From Lachnocurva sp045579705 (GTDB lineage: Bacteria; Bacillota; Clostridia; Lachnospirales; Lachnospiraceae): a stretch of 64,000 nucleotides of DNA. This document shows positions 8,120 through 16,480 of the stretch, piece after piece; position 1 is the first letter of the stretch; every line of letters starts with the position of its first letter. The stretch covers positions 6,113-70,112 of the forward strand of contig JAZNMP010000016.1 of assembly GCA_045579705.1 (NCBI GenBank), in the 5' to 3' direction. A model generated the notes under the pieces. That model was given only the letters and a program-made list of their open reading frames with translations, did not search any database and was not told where the DNA came from. Both the position numbers and the translations under genes were made by a program.

Positions 8120-8912
8120 CGCTTAGCCCCTTATAGTAGAAAAAAGCATCCTCCAATGTCGGTTCCACCTCTATAGAATCAATTAGTTTCTCACCTATAT
8201 ATCGCGCCCTCAAAATCCCTGATTGTCTTATTAAAGAAATATAATCCAGATTCTTCGCTTCCTCCTCAGAAACAACCCGTTCAAACACCTTCCCTCGTAT
8301 TGATTCTATTATTTTTTCTTTACTATCGTAAATTTGCACCTTGCCTTCATCTAATATAAGAACATAATCACAGAGATAATCCAAATCAGATGCAATATGT
8401 GATGAGATCAAAACAGTTTTTCCTATACTAATTCTAGCCAGCAAATTTCGGATATATACTCTAGCTTCCGGATCCAGCCCCACTGTTGGTTCATCCAGAA
8501 TTACTACATCTGGATTTCCTATCAATGTTTGGCTAATCCCTAATCTTCTAAGCATCCCTCCGGACAACTTTCCAATCCGCTTATCACGAAATTCCTCTAA
8601 ACCAACCTGTTTTATCAAGTCATTTATATCCGGCGATTCAACATTCTTCATATAAGATATATATTCCAATGACTCTATTACAGTTAGATCTTTAAAAAAA
8701 GAAAATTTCTGTGGCAGGTATCCTATACAAGCTTCATCCATATCGATATTACCAGAATGCTTTTCCAATCCCAAAATACAACGAAACAAAGTCGTCTTGC
8801 CTGCTCCATTTGCACCTAATATTCCAATTACACCCTTATCGAATGTCAAATTAATCTCTGACAAAACTTTCTTATCTTTATACTTCTTCGATACATCACT
8901 CACTTTTATCAT
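8109..8912 (-). CDS. ABC transporter ATP-binding protein
   Basis: A 267-aa BcrA/NatA-type ATPase. Walker A GANGAGKTT is near residue 34, the Q-loop is LPQKFSFF, the signature LSGGMLRRLG, Walker B VVILDEPTVGLDPE, and the switch His lies in SSHIASD. The C-terminal extension is typical of exporters. Start ATG follows GGAGGTAGAGC, within the end of the upstream permease gene. Together with the genes either side it forms an exporter of unknown substrate, possibly a peptide or antibiotic. Confidence 0.93.
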   Translation of the reverse strand: MIKVSDVSKKYKDKKVLSEINLTFDKGVIGILGANGAGKTTLFRCILGLEKHSGNIDMDEACIGYLPQKFSFFKDLTVIESLEYISYMKNVESPDINDLIKQVGLEEFRDKRIGKLSGGMLRRLGISQTLIGNPDVVILDEPTVGLDPEARVYIRNLLARISIGKTVLISSHIASDLDYLCDYVLILDEGKVQIYDSKEKIIESIRGKVFERVVSEEEAKNLDYISLIRQSGILRARYIGEKLIDSIEVEPTLEDAFFYYKGLSDEK

Positions 8913-10533
8913 GCTCTACCTCCGAACAAGTACAACATCGCCTGTATTCCTCGGCAAGATACTCCTTCGTCTTATAATCTTTCACCCAAAACATATAATC
9001 CGAATAAAACACGTCTCCGCAAACCCTTGATAAATTTGACATTTCATCAACTACTGTAGGAACTAATATAATCTTTCTTATAGCTCCTTTAGACATTTTT
9101 TGTATTTCTGCACAATTTTCTTTTAACACTTTTTTGTTTAGTGCAACCGGAGAAACCACCGTCACTTCACCTTCACTATATACATTTAAATGAGACATCG
9201 AAATCAAAGTTCCATTATTATAGAAAAAAGGATATTTGCTACTTACACGTATATCACATTTTGTATCCTTCCTATCAAGAAATCTCGGTTGAAGATTATA
9301 ACCATCCCATTCAAAACATGTCCCCTTTCCTGGATATGGAAGCCACGCGTAATATTCTGGCAAAAAGCACCCTTTTTCATTTGCAAAAAAATATGGCGAC
9401 GTATCTCCCTCATACTTAATATTTAGTTCTATCTTTTCTTCCGCTTTTAACACTCTATCAAAAATAATCGTCAGTTCATCCTTGTTTTGAGAATAATCTT
9501 TTATATTCTCTCCTTTTATCTCTTTCACCTTTAAATTATGATACAAAACCAAATCAGCATTACTGCAATCCTTCAATACCTGTATTATTATTTTTCCGTC
9601 AAATCTTAGTTTGTCACAAACAAATACATCACCAGTAATGCGTTCAATCCTTAAATCTGTTTTTTTACATACAGCATCTACGTTCGAATAATATGCTAAC
9701 TCAGTATTTGGCCTAGTTGATATTTCTTCGGACGTAAGCGAATTATTAACGCCAATGCCACTTCGAACATACCCCCAAAAGCACAGTATTACCGACGTCA
9801 AAAGTAATATTCCGCGTCTTATATTGATTCTTTTCCTCAAGCAAAGGTCTATCAGAATCAACACGCTCACAATAAATCCAATATGAAATACTCGAAACTT
9901 TTCGATCTGAAATCCATAGAATATATCTGTACTCGTTCCTATATTTGTCTGTCCTATCGAAATAAACCTAATAACTTTATCTGCTATTGTTTCTCCAACC
10001 GTTAAAGCCATAAGAGAATACCAAAAATGCCTCAACACTGGTCCCACTAACAATGCCAACAAAATAATAATTACAACATTAATCTTTTTTTCTCCACTAT
10101 TTCCAAGTATATGTCCACACAGTATAGACGTATAACAAGGAAGCCAGAAATAGATAAAGTTATAAATAACAGCTTCTCTTAATATCCAAATTTCTGACCC
10201 TAAATAAACGCCTTGAATTATGATTATTCCGCTTATCATAATCAAAATAAACGTTGAAAAAATATATTCAGATATAACTGAAAAAATAATAGACCTATTA
10301 TAAAACGGGAGAATACTCACATATTCTCCCGTTTCCTTCCTAATTTTAATTCTGTTGAAATACCCAAACATCAAGCCATAGAATAGAAGAACCTGGGTTA
10401 AATATCCTGATAAAGCCAAATTATATATCGAATCGTAAACAGCCCCATACGCCAAATAAGCCATTATCGGGAAAAAAATCCAGAATGCTTTATTCCTAAA
10501 TAGAAGTTTTAAATGTAATTTGAGTATTTTCAT
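8896..10533 (-). CDS. ABC-2 permease fused to an M1-peptidase-like N-domain
   Basis: A 545-aa protein. Residues about 1-265 have six or seven membrane segments of ABC-2 type. The remaining about 280 residues look like the amino-terminal beta-sandwich of M1 (gluzincin) aminopeptidases, with EYYAWLPYPG. Permease-M1 fusions are a known architecture, but those continue into an HExxH catalytic domain that is absent here; the frame stops and overlaps the ATPase by 17 bases. I chose ATG 10533 with AAGAGGAGA about 15 bases upstream; a TTG at 10578 with AAGGGGC is an alternative. Role: membrane subunit with an extracytoplasmic domain, perhaps substrate binding. Confidence 0.65.
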   Translation of the reverse strand: MKILKLHLKLLFRNKAFWIFFPIMAYLAYGAVYDSIYNLALSGYLTQVLLFYGLMFGYFNRIKIRKETGEYVSILPFYNRSIIFSVISEYIFSTFILIMISGIIIIQGVYLGSEIWILREAVIYNFIYFWLPCYTSILCGHILGNSGEKKINVVIIILLALLVGPVLRHFWYSLMALTVGETIADKVIRFISIGQTNIGTSTDIFYGFQIEKFRVFHIGFIVSVLILIDLCLRKRINIRRGILLLTSVILCFWGYVRSGIGVNNSLTSEEISTRPNTELAYYSNVDAVCKKTDLRIERITGDVFVCDKLRFDGKIIIQVLKDCSNADLVLYHNLKVKEIKGENIKDYSQNKDELTIIFDRVLKAEEKIELNIKYEGDTSPYFFANEKGCFLPEYYAWLPYPGKGTCFEWDGYNLQPRFLDRKDTKCDIRVSSKYPFFYNNGTLISMSHLNVYSEGEVTVVSPVALNKKVLKENCAEIQKMSKGAIRKIILVPTVVDEMSNLSRVCGDVFYSDYMFWVKDYKTKEYLAEEYRRCCTCSEVEHDKSE

Positions 10534-10588
10534 AATTAATCGTATAAATCTCCTCTTACATTCCAAATCCCCATTCAAGCCCCTTATT

Positions 10589-12103
10589 TTATAGTTCTTG
10601 CTTCATCTCCTCCAGCTTATCAATAATTTCCACAACACTCCTTGCAAATACCCTTTCTAACCCAAGTTCTGATGATGCATTTATATATATTTCAAAAATT
10701 CGTTTTGCTAAATCTATATCAAACAAATATTCCGGATACGATTTGCTATCAATAAAATTCACTATTCTCTCATATTCCTTCATCTCAAATAATGCACACA
10801 GGTACCGATAAACAACATCCGGAAAAACCTTTGCCACAATTGAAATATCATTAGGAGTATTCTTTAAATACCCTATAATACGTTCCCAAATATCGCATGC
10901 CTCTTTACATTTTCCTTCTTTAGCAAGTTCTATACCTCGATTCTCTAGTTTAATAAGTTCTCTAATTGAAAATCTGGTATTGTAAAACACATCAAAATAT
11001 ATACCGTTTTTCCCATTATTTTCTTCATTATTTGTCTGCCATACAACAAACGATTCCAATGATATACCACATCGTTCCATCAACTCATTAAAAACCTTAA
11101 CAGAAGGATTTGTATACCCCGCAAGATACTTATTATATGCCGTTTCAGTACATATCCCTTGATATATATACTTCTTTCTAACACCAACATTCTCTCTTGC
11201 TTTTTTTAATATTTTTGAGACTGTATAATCTTCATATACAGCTTCAAGTTCAGCATGATGCGAAACCTCCACTGCTTTATCAACCAATTTGTAAACTAAA
11301 CCTTTATCAATTTCTTCAATATTACCATAAACTTCATATATATCTTTCATCATATATCGAAAAACAGTATCTCCATATATCAAATCAAACAAATCAAACG
11401 AGATACAATAATTCTCAATTTCATAATTACATTTCAAAGCCTTCAAGGCATATTTCTTCGCTACTTCTATATCAATGTATTTCTCCATATAAGCCAAACA
11501 AGCATACGATAATACCTTAACATATGCACATTCATTTTCCGTTAATGGAATTTCATCTATATATTCTAAAATTCCCAAAATATTATCTCTATTATTTTTT
11601 AACATATTAGAATACATATAGATTTCATATTCAACTACTGATTTATAGATTTCTGGCTTTTTACCATTTAATTCCAAGATATCAGCACATATCGCAATCA
11701 AAGGACTAATTATATAATCTTCCACCTCATATAATTTGGCAACTATGTAAACTAAAAATATATATTCAGCTCTAAGTTCTACACCTACATCATCTAAAAA
11801 AATACATTCATTTAACTCTTTGATTGCACTACTATAATTTCCTATTGATAAATACTTCCTCACACTATTAAGTTTGATTGAAATATTAAATTCAGTTTCA
11901 GATTTGAAACATGGATATTTTGTCTCGCTTACGCCTAATTTATTGCATAACGCATCAAAAGCTTTAGATGTTACTTTATTTTGTTCGTTTTCGATTTTGC
12001 TCAATGTAACAACAGAACAAACCCCCTCAGATAATTCATCCTGAGTCATGCCACGATTTAATCGCATCCACTTTATAAACTTTCCTGCATTTCTAATGCT
12101 CAT
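10589..12103 (-). CDS. XRE-type regulator with two HTH domains and helical repeats
   Basis: A 504-aa protein with ATG after AAAAGGGGAAC. Residues about 9-60 are an XRE helix-turn-helix (MTQDELSEGVCSVVTLSKIE). The following helical region resembles TPR repeats, as in Rgg/PlcR-like (RRNPP) peptide-sensing regulators. A second HTH-like segment lies at about 297-350 (RENVGVRKKYIYQG, then TAYNKYLAGYTNPS), followed by more helical repeats, so the whole may be a duplicated HTH-TPR unit. It lies 55 bases upstream of the permease and probably controls the ABC operon; a peptide ligand is an inference. Confidence 0.75.
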   Translation of the reverse strand: MSIRNAGKFIKWMRLNRGMTQDELSEGVCSVVTLSKIENEQNKVTSKAFDALCNKLGVSETKYPCFKSETEFNISIKLNSVRKYLSIGNYSSAIKELNECIFLDDVGVELRAEYIFLVYIVAKLYEVEDYIISPLIAICADILELNGKKPEIYKSVVEYEIYMYSNMLKNNRDNILGILEYIDEIPLTENECAYVKVLSYACLAYMEKYIDIEVAKKYALKALKCNYEIENYCISFDLFDLIYGDTVFRYMMKDIYEVYGNIEEIDKGLVYKLVDKAVEVSHHAELEAVYEDYTVSKILKKARENVGVRKKYIYQGICTETAYNKYLAGYTNPSVKVFNELMERCGISLESFVVWQTNNEENNGKNGIYFDVFYNTRFSIRELIKLENRGIELAKEGKCKEACDIWERIIGYLKNTPNDISIVAKVFPDVVYRYLCALFEMKEYERIVNFIDSKSYPEYLFDIDLAKRIFEIYINASSELGLERVFARSVVEIIDKLEEMKQEL

Positions 12104-12180
12104 TGTTCCCCTTTTATACAGTATATTTTAATTAATTGCAGTTTTATAATGTTAATAAACCAACACGCAAATTGACGAAT

Positions 12181-12208
12181 ATCCCCAAAGTTAACCAACT
12201 TTGGGGAT
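12181..12208. terminator. Copy 1 of a repeated hairpin
   Basis: ATCCCCAAAGTT / AACTTTGGGGAT around AACC. It lies 14 bases past the stop at 12223. It lacks a good U-run on the minus strand, unlike the other two copies, and may be a decayed terminator. Confidence 0.6.
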
Positions 12209-12222
12209 TCTTTCTAAAGAGA

Positions 12223-12690
12223 TTATTCATTTTTAAAAACAGAGTCCCCTCCATAATGAAGTTTACTATGTTTAATAACGTATCGTCCATTATATGATTT
12301 AATCGAATAATCTACTAAAACAAAGACTTGTCCATCGTCAATTTCTGTTTTTTCAATCTTATAGGATAAATCATTATTAAAAATCTTTTTCGGATCTGTC
12401 GAAACCCAAACCTTTTCAATTTCTTCATCTCCGTTATTCTTTGTCAGGATATTTAATTTCAAATCCAATTTGCCATCTACATTAATCGGACAACAATAAT
12501 AACCATATTTTGAAGAATCCGAAACTGTAAGTCCAAGTTCTTTCGCTTTATCATCATTCAATATCTGAGCTTCTGAAAGGTTCTGCTTAATATTTGAACC
12601 ATTTAGGCTCCAATACTGAGCCCTTGCCGAGTAGATTATCATTATTATAATCCAGCAAACACCTAAAAAAGTATATATTACTTTCTTCAT
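12223..12690 (-). CDS. Hypothetical exported or membrane-anchored protein
   Basis: A 155-aa protein starting at ATG 12690 after AGGAGGGGTT. Residues 1-22 form a hydrophobic signal or anchor segment (MKKVIYTFLGVCWIIIMIIYSA); the remainder is polar and would be outside the membrane, with two adjacent Cys in YYCCP. I do not recognise a family. It sits alone between two copies of the repeated hairpin in the AT-rich island, so it is probably its own transcription unit. Confidence 0.65.
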   Translation of the reverse strand: MKKVIYTFLGVCWIIIMIIYSARAQYWSLNGSNIKQNLSEAQILNDDKAKELGLTVSDSSKYGYYCCPINVDGKLDLKLNILTKNNGDEEIEKVWVSTDPKKIFNNDLSYKIEKTEIDDGQVFVLVDYSIKSYNGRYVIKHSKLHYGGDSVFKNE

Positions 12691-12800
12691 AACCCCTCCT
12701 AAAAACAAAAAACAAATCATCAAGTTATCTCAATTGTATTACGGGGGAACAAAATTGTACATAAACTTTTGGGAACAAATTATAAATTTTTCACCCAAAA

Positions 12801-12828
12801 ATCCCCAAAGTCAAACGACTTTGGGGAT
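12801..12828 (-). terminator. Copy 2 of the repeated hairpin
   Basis: ATCCCCAAAGTC / GACTTTGGGGAT around AAAC, followed on the minus strand by TTTTTG. It lies 16 bases after the stop of the gene at 12845. Confidence 0.85.
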
Positions 12829-12844
12829 CATATTAAACAATTAC

Positions 12845-13183
12845 TTATTTCTTTGCTTTTATAGAAACAAAAACACGCACAACTATAATCGCAACAATTC
12901 CTTGAACGAATAAATACATACAAAATAACGGATACATGGAAAATCGATCATATATGAAGTTACATATAATCATAGTCGATAAAGAATATAATATCGCGAG
13001 ATATACTCCAACTATTGTTGATGTTTTCATATATATATCAAAAAAATCATCATCTTTTATATTCCCTTTTTTAATATTAATATATATGACAATTCTCGTA
13101 ATACATACTATCAAAAGGACTGAAATCACAAATATTATTATAGCTAATACGATCATATTCTTGAAAGACAAATCATCTATCAT
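12845..13183 (-). CDS. Small membrane protein, three spans
   Basis: A 112-aa protein with hydrophobic segments at about 9-34, 55-77 and 84-105 and a charged KKGNIKDDD loop. Start ATG follows GAGG with a 6-base spacing. No family recognised. It is flanked by copies 2 and 3 of the repeated hairpin and is as AT-rich as its neighbours. Confidence 0.65.
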   Translation of the reverse strand: MIDDLSFKNMIVLAIIIFVISVLLIVCITRIVIYINIKKGNIKDDDFFDIYMKTSTIVGVYLAILYSLSTMIICNFIYDRFSMYPLFCMYLFVQGIVAIIVVRVFVSIKAKK

Positions 13184-13293
13184 AAAAAACCTCGATAAAA
13201 ACTCTGGATATTTCCTACATTCAATAAACTCTATAATTTCTACATATTCCTTATCAATTTAATAATCCGAAGTATTTATAATATTTTTAGCCG

Positions 13294-13326
13294 AAAAAAT
13301 CCCCAAAGTCAAATGACTTTGGGGAT
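13294..13326 (-). terminator. aspS terminator; copy 3 of the repeated hairpin
   Basis: ATCCCCAAAGTC / GACTTTGGGGAT (13299-13310, 13315-13326), loop AAAT, followed on the minus strand by T6. It is five bases from the aspS stop codon and ends the relA-hemZ-hisS-aspS transcript. Confidence 0.92.
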
Positions 13327-13330
13327 CATC

Positions 13331-15136
13331 TTAATCTTCTTCAGGAAGATTTAATGCTATATGTAATTCATCAAGCTGAGCCTGTGTTACTTCACCAGGT
13401 GCACTCATCATAATATCCTGAGCATTCTTATTCATAGGGAATGGAATAATCTCACGAATTGAATCCTCACCAGCGAGAAGCATAACCATTCTATCAACAC
13501 CAGGAGCAATACCAGCGTGAGGTGGAGCTCCATAGCAGAAAGCATTGTACATAGCTGGGAATTTAGCCTTTACATCATCTTCGCCGAGACGAACCATCTC
13601 AAATGCCTTAACCATAATTTCAGGATCATGATTACGAACAGCTCCAGATGAAAGCTCTACACCATTACATACTAAATCATACTGATCTGCTGTAATAGTA
13701 AGAGGATCAATCTCACATCTCTCAGCCTTAAGAAGTGTCTCAAGACCGCCTGAAGGCATAGAGAATGGGTTATGACAGAATTCAAGTTCTCCAGATTCTT
13801 CACCGATTTCATACATTGGAAAATCTACAATCCAGCAGAACTCATATCTTTCTTTATCCATATGACCAGGCACCTTAGCACCGAAAGTCTTAATAACAAC
13901 ACCAGCTGTCTTCTGTGCCTGAAGTTTCTTTCCAGCAGACACAACAACTAAAGTATTCTCTTTAAGGGATAATGCACTCTTAATAGAATCTGCATCTTCC
14001 TTTACGAACTTAGAGATACCTCCTACGATATCACCATTCTCATCAACTCTAAACCAATATGGCTTAGAACCAGCCTGAACCTCTACTTCATCGATAGTCT
14101 TATCGATAAACTTTCTAGACTCAGAGAAGTTATCAATACAAACAGCCTTAATGCAAACATCTGTATCTTCACCATCTTCAGTCTTTGAAGCAAATGTTCC
14201 AAAGCCATTATCTCTCAGTAAGTCTGTAACATCCTGTACTTCCAAATCAATACGAAGATCTGGCTTATCAGAACCATATCTCTCCATTGATTCAAGATAT
14301 GGAATTCTCTTAAATGGAGCACTTGAAGCAATATCATATGTACCATATTCAGCAAAGATAGGTGGAAGAACATCTTCGCATACGCTAAATACATCTTCCT
14401 GAGTAGCAAAAGCCATCTCCATATCTAACTGATAGAATTCTCCTGGAGATCTGTCTCCTCTGGCATCCTCGTCTCTAAAGCAAGGTGCAATCTGGAAATA
14501 TCTATCAATTCCAGAAACCATGAGAAGCTGCTTAAACTGCTGTGGAGCCTGTGGAAGTGCATAAAACTTTCCTGGATGCTTACGAGCAGGAACCAGATAA
14601 TCACGAGCTCCTTCTGGTGATGATGCTGTAAGAATAGGTGTAGTGATTTCTAGGAAATCATGTTCCATCATAGCTTTACGAAGTGCAGCTACAACCTTTG
14701 ATCTCATAACAATATTATTCTTAACTTCTGGGTTACGAAGATCCAAATAACGATATTTAAGACGCTGCATCTCATCAGCTTCACGGCTTCTGTTAATTTC
14801 AAACGGAAGCTCATTATATCGGCACTTACCAAGCACTTCAACTTTTTCAGGCACTACTTCGATATCTCCAGTAGCCATATTTTCATTCTTTGAACTTCTC
14901 TCACGAACAGTTCCCTCTACTGAAATAGTTGATTCCTTTGTAATACCTTTAAAAATATTTACAAGTTCTTCTGTAGAAGCTACTATCTGAGTCTTTCCAT
15001 AAAAATCACGGAGAACTACAAATCCCAGATTTGCACCAACTTCTCTAAAGTTCTCCATCCATCCAACGAGTTTAACCTGCTTGCCAACATCCGATGCTCG
15101 AAGTTCTCCACAGGTATGTGTACGAGACTGTGTCAT
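13331..15136 (-). CDS. aspS: Aspartyl-tRNA synthetase
   Basis: Charges tRNA-Asp. The 601-aa protein is of the bacterial type: OB-fold anticodon-binding domain (1-110), class II core with motif 2 around CFRDEDARGDRSPGEFYQLD and motif 3 in APPHAGIAPGVDRM, and the bacterial GAD insertion (about 300-420). ATG start after GGGGATATAGAA. It lies 22 bases after hisS and is the last gene of the operon. No T-box leader is seen before either synthetase gene. Confidence 0.98.
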   Translation of the reverse strand: MTQSRTHTCGELRASDVGKQVKLVGWMENFREVGANLGFVVLRDFYGKTQIVASTEELVNIFKGITKESTISVEGTVRERSSKNENMATGDIEVVPEKVEVLGKCRYNELPFEINRSREADEMQRLKYRYLDLRNPEVKNNIVMRSKVVAALRKAMMEHDFLEITTPILTASSPEGARDYLVPARKHPGKFYALPQAPQQFKQLLMVSGIDRYFQIAPCFRDEDARGDRSPGEFYQLDMEMAFATQEDVFSVCEDVLPPIFAEYGTYDIASSAPFKRIPYLESMERYGSDKPDLRIDLEVQDVTDLLRDNGFGTFASKTEDGEDTDVCIKAVCIDNFSESRKFIDKTIDEVEVQAGSKPYWFRVDENGDIVGGISKFVKEDADSIKSALSLKENTLVVVSAGKKLQAQKTAGVVIKTFGAKVPGHMDKERYEFCWIVDFPMYEIGEESGELEFCHNPFSMPSGGLETLLKAERCEIDPLTITADQYDLVCNGVELSSGAVRNHDPEIMVKAFEMVRLGEDDVKAKFPAMYNAFCYGAPPHAGIAPGVDRMVMLLAGEDSIREIIPFPMNKNAQDIMMSAPGEVTQAQLDELHIALNLPEED

Positions 15137-15158
15137 TTCTATATCCCCATCTTCCTAA

Positions 15159-16418
15159 TTAGTTATTATAGAATTCTACGAATTCAGTATATCCATCTTT
15201 ATTAAGCTGTTCCTTTTGGAACTTTTTATTCTTGTTCATACGAACTACCAGAACCTGTTTTCCAGCATCTCTCATTTCCTTTGCCTGAGTCATTACATCT
15301 ACTAATTTCTCAGCAGGATATTTTTTCTCAACGAGATATGCTACCTTTGCCGGAGCTTCCGGAATTTCGAAACCATTCTCGAGAAGCAATAATATGATTC
15401 TCTCGAATCCGATAGAGAAACCACAAGCTGGAACATCATGTCCGATAAACTGACCAACCATCTTATCATATCTTCCGCCGCCACCGCAGCTTCCGCCAAA
15501 TTCAGGTATAGCGATTTCAAAGATAGTTCCTGTATAATAGCCCATTCCTCGAACGAGTGTAGAATCAAATACCAATTCAAAATCAGCACTCTTACATGCA
15601 TTTACAGCTGTAGCAATTTCATTCATCCAGTCGACTACATCTTCTGTAATAGAGTCTCCTAGAGTTTCCTTCAAATATGAAACTCCATCAGCTACATCGC
15701 GTTTATCTTTAAGTCCATCAAAGAGAGCTGTGTATTTTTCTACCTTTGCTTCTTCAATTCCGAGTTCTACGAGTTCTGCTTTTACTCCATCGAGACCGAT
15801 TTTATCCATCTTGTCGAGAATGATAAATACCTCATCATAATCGTCCTCCGGAAAGCCTGCATAATCAGCCATAGCTTTCAGAATTCGACGATCATTGATT
15901 CGAATCTCAAAATTCTTAAATCCTAACTTTCCTAAAGTTGTAGTTGTAGCAGAAATAAGTTCGATTTCAGCCAGATTTGTTGGCTCACCGATGATATCAA
16001 TATCGCACTGGGTAAACTGACGATAGCGACCTCTCTGTGGTCTGTCAGCTCTCCATACTGATCCAATCTGAAGAGATTTAAAAGGATTAGAAAGCTCACT
16101 CTCATGGTTCGCATAGAATCTGGAAAGCGGAACCGTCAAATCATATCTCATACCGAAATCTACTACATCTTCTTCAGTTGTAGCTGTCTCGAGATTGAGC
16201 TTTTCACCTCTCTTCAAGACTTTGAAGATGAGTTTCTCATTTTCTCCACCGTTCTTTCCAGTCAGATTCTCAATGCTTTCCATGCAAGGAGTCTCTATCG
16301 GTGTAAATCCAAACTTTCTATATGTATCTTTAATCACGCTAGTGACATAATCACGGATTTCCATTTCCTTTGGAAGGATATCCTTCATGCCGTTAACAGG
16401 TTTCTTCTTTAATGGCAT
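15159..16418 (-). CDS. hisS: Histidyl-tRNA synthetase
   Basis: Charges tRNA-His. The 419-aa class II synthetase shows RYDLTVPLSRF (motif 2 region), QCDIDIIGE, the His-A motif LVRGMGYYTGTIFE and motif 3 ACGFSIGFERI. The anticodon-binding domain is C-terminal. ATG follows GAGGAGGCAAAT. The hisS-aspS pair is a standard Firmicutes arrangement, here 62 bases downstream of hemZ and apparently co-transcribed with it. Confidence 0.97.
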   Translation of the reverse strand: MPLKKKPVNGMKDILPKEMEIRDYVTSVIKDTYRKFGFTPIETPCMESIENLTGKNGGENEKLIFKVLKRGEKLNLETATTEEDVVDFGMRYDLTVPLSRFYANHESELSNPFKSLQIGSVWRADRPQRGRYRQFTQCDIDIIGEPTNLAEIELISATTTTLGKLGFKNFEIRINDRRILKAMADYAGFPEDDYDEVFIILDKMDKIGLDGVKAELVELGIEEAKVEKYTALFDGLKDKRDVADGVSYLKETLGDSITEDVVDWMNEIATAVNACKSADFELVFDSTLVRGMGYYTGTIFEIAIPEFGGSCGGGGRYDKMVGQFIGHDVPACGFSIGFERIILLLLENGFEIPEAPAKVAYLVEKKYPAEKLVDVMTQAKEMRDAGKQVLVVRMNKNKKFQKEQLNKDGYTEFVEFYNN

Positions 16419-16480
16419 ATTTGCCTCCTCTAAATAAACTCGAAAATATATTATAGAACTTTTTCATTCAGAAATAAACT

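Noticed and set aside
16419..16480. T-box leader for hisS-aspS
   Set aside because: Only 62 bases separate hemZ and hisS; no specifier or T-box sequence is present.
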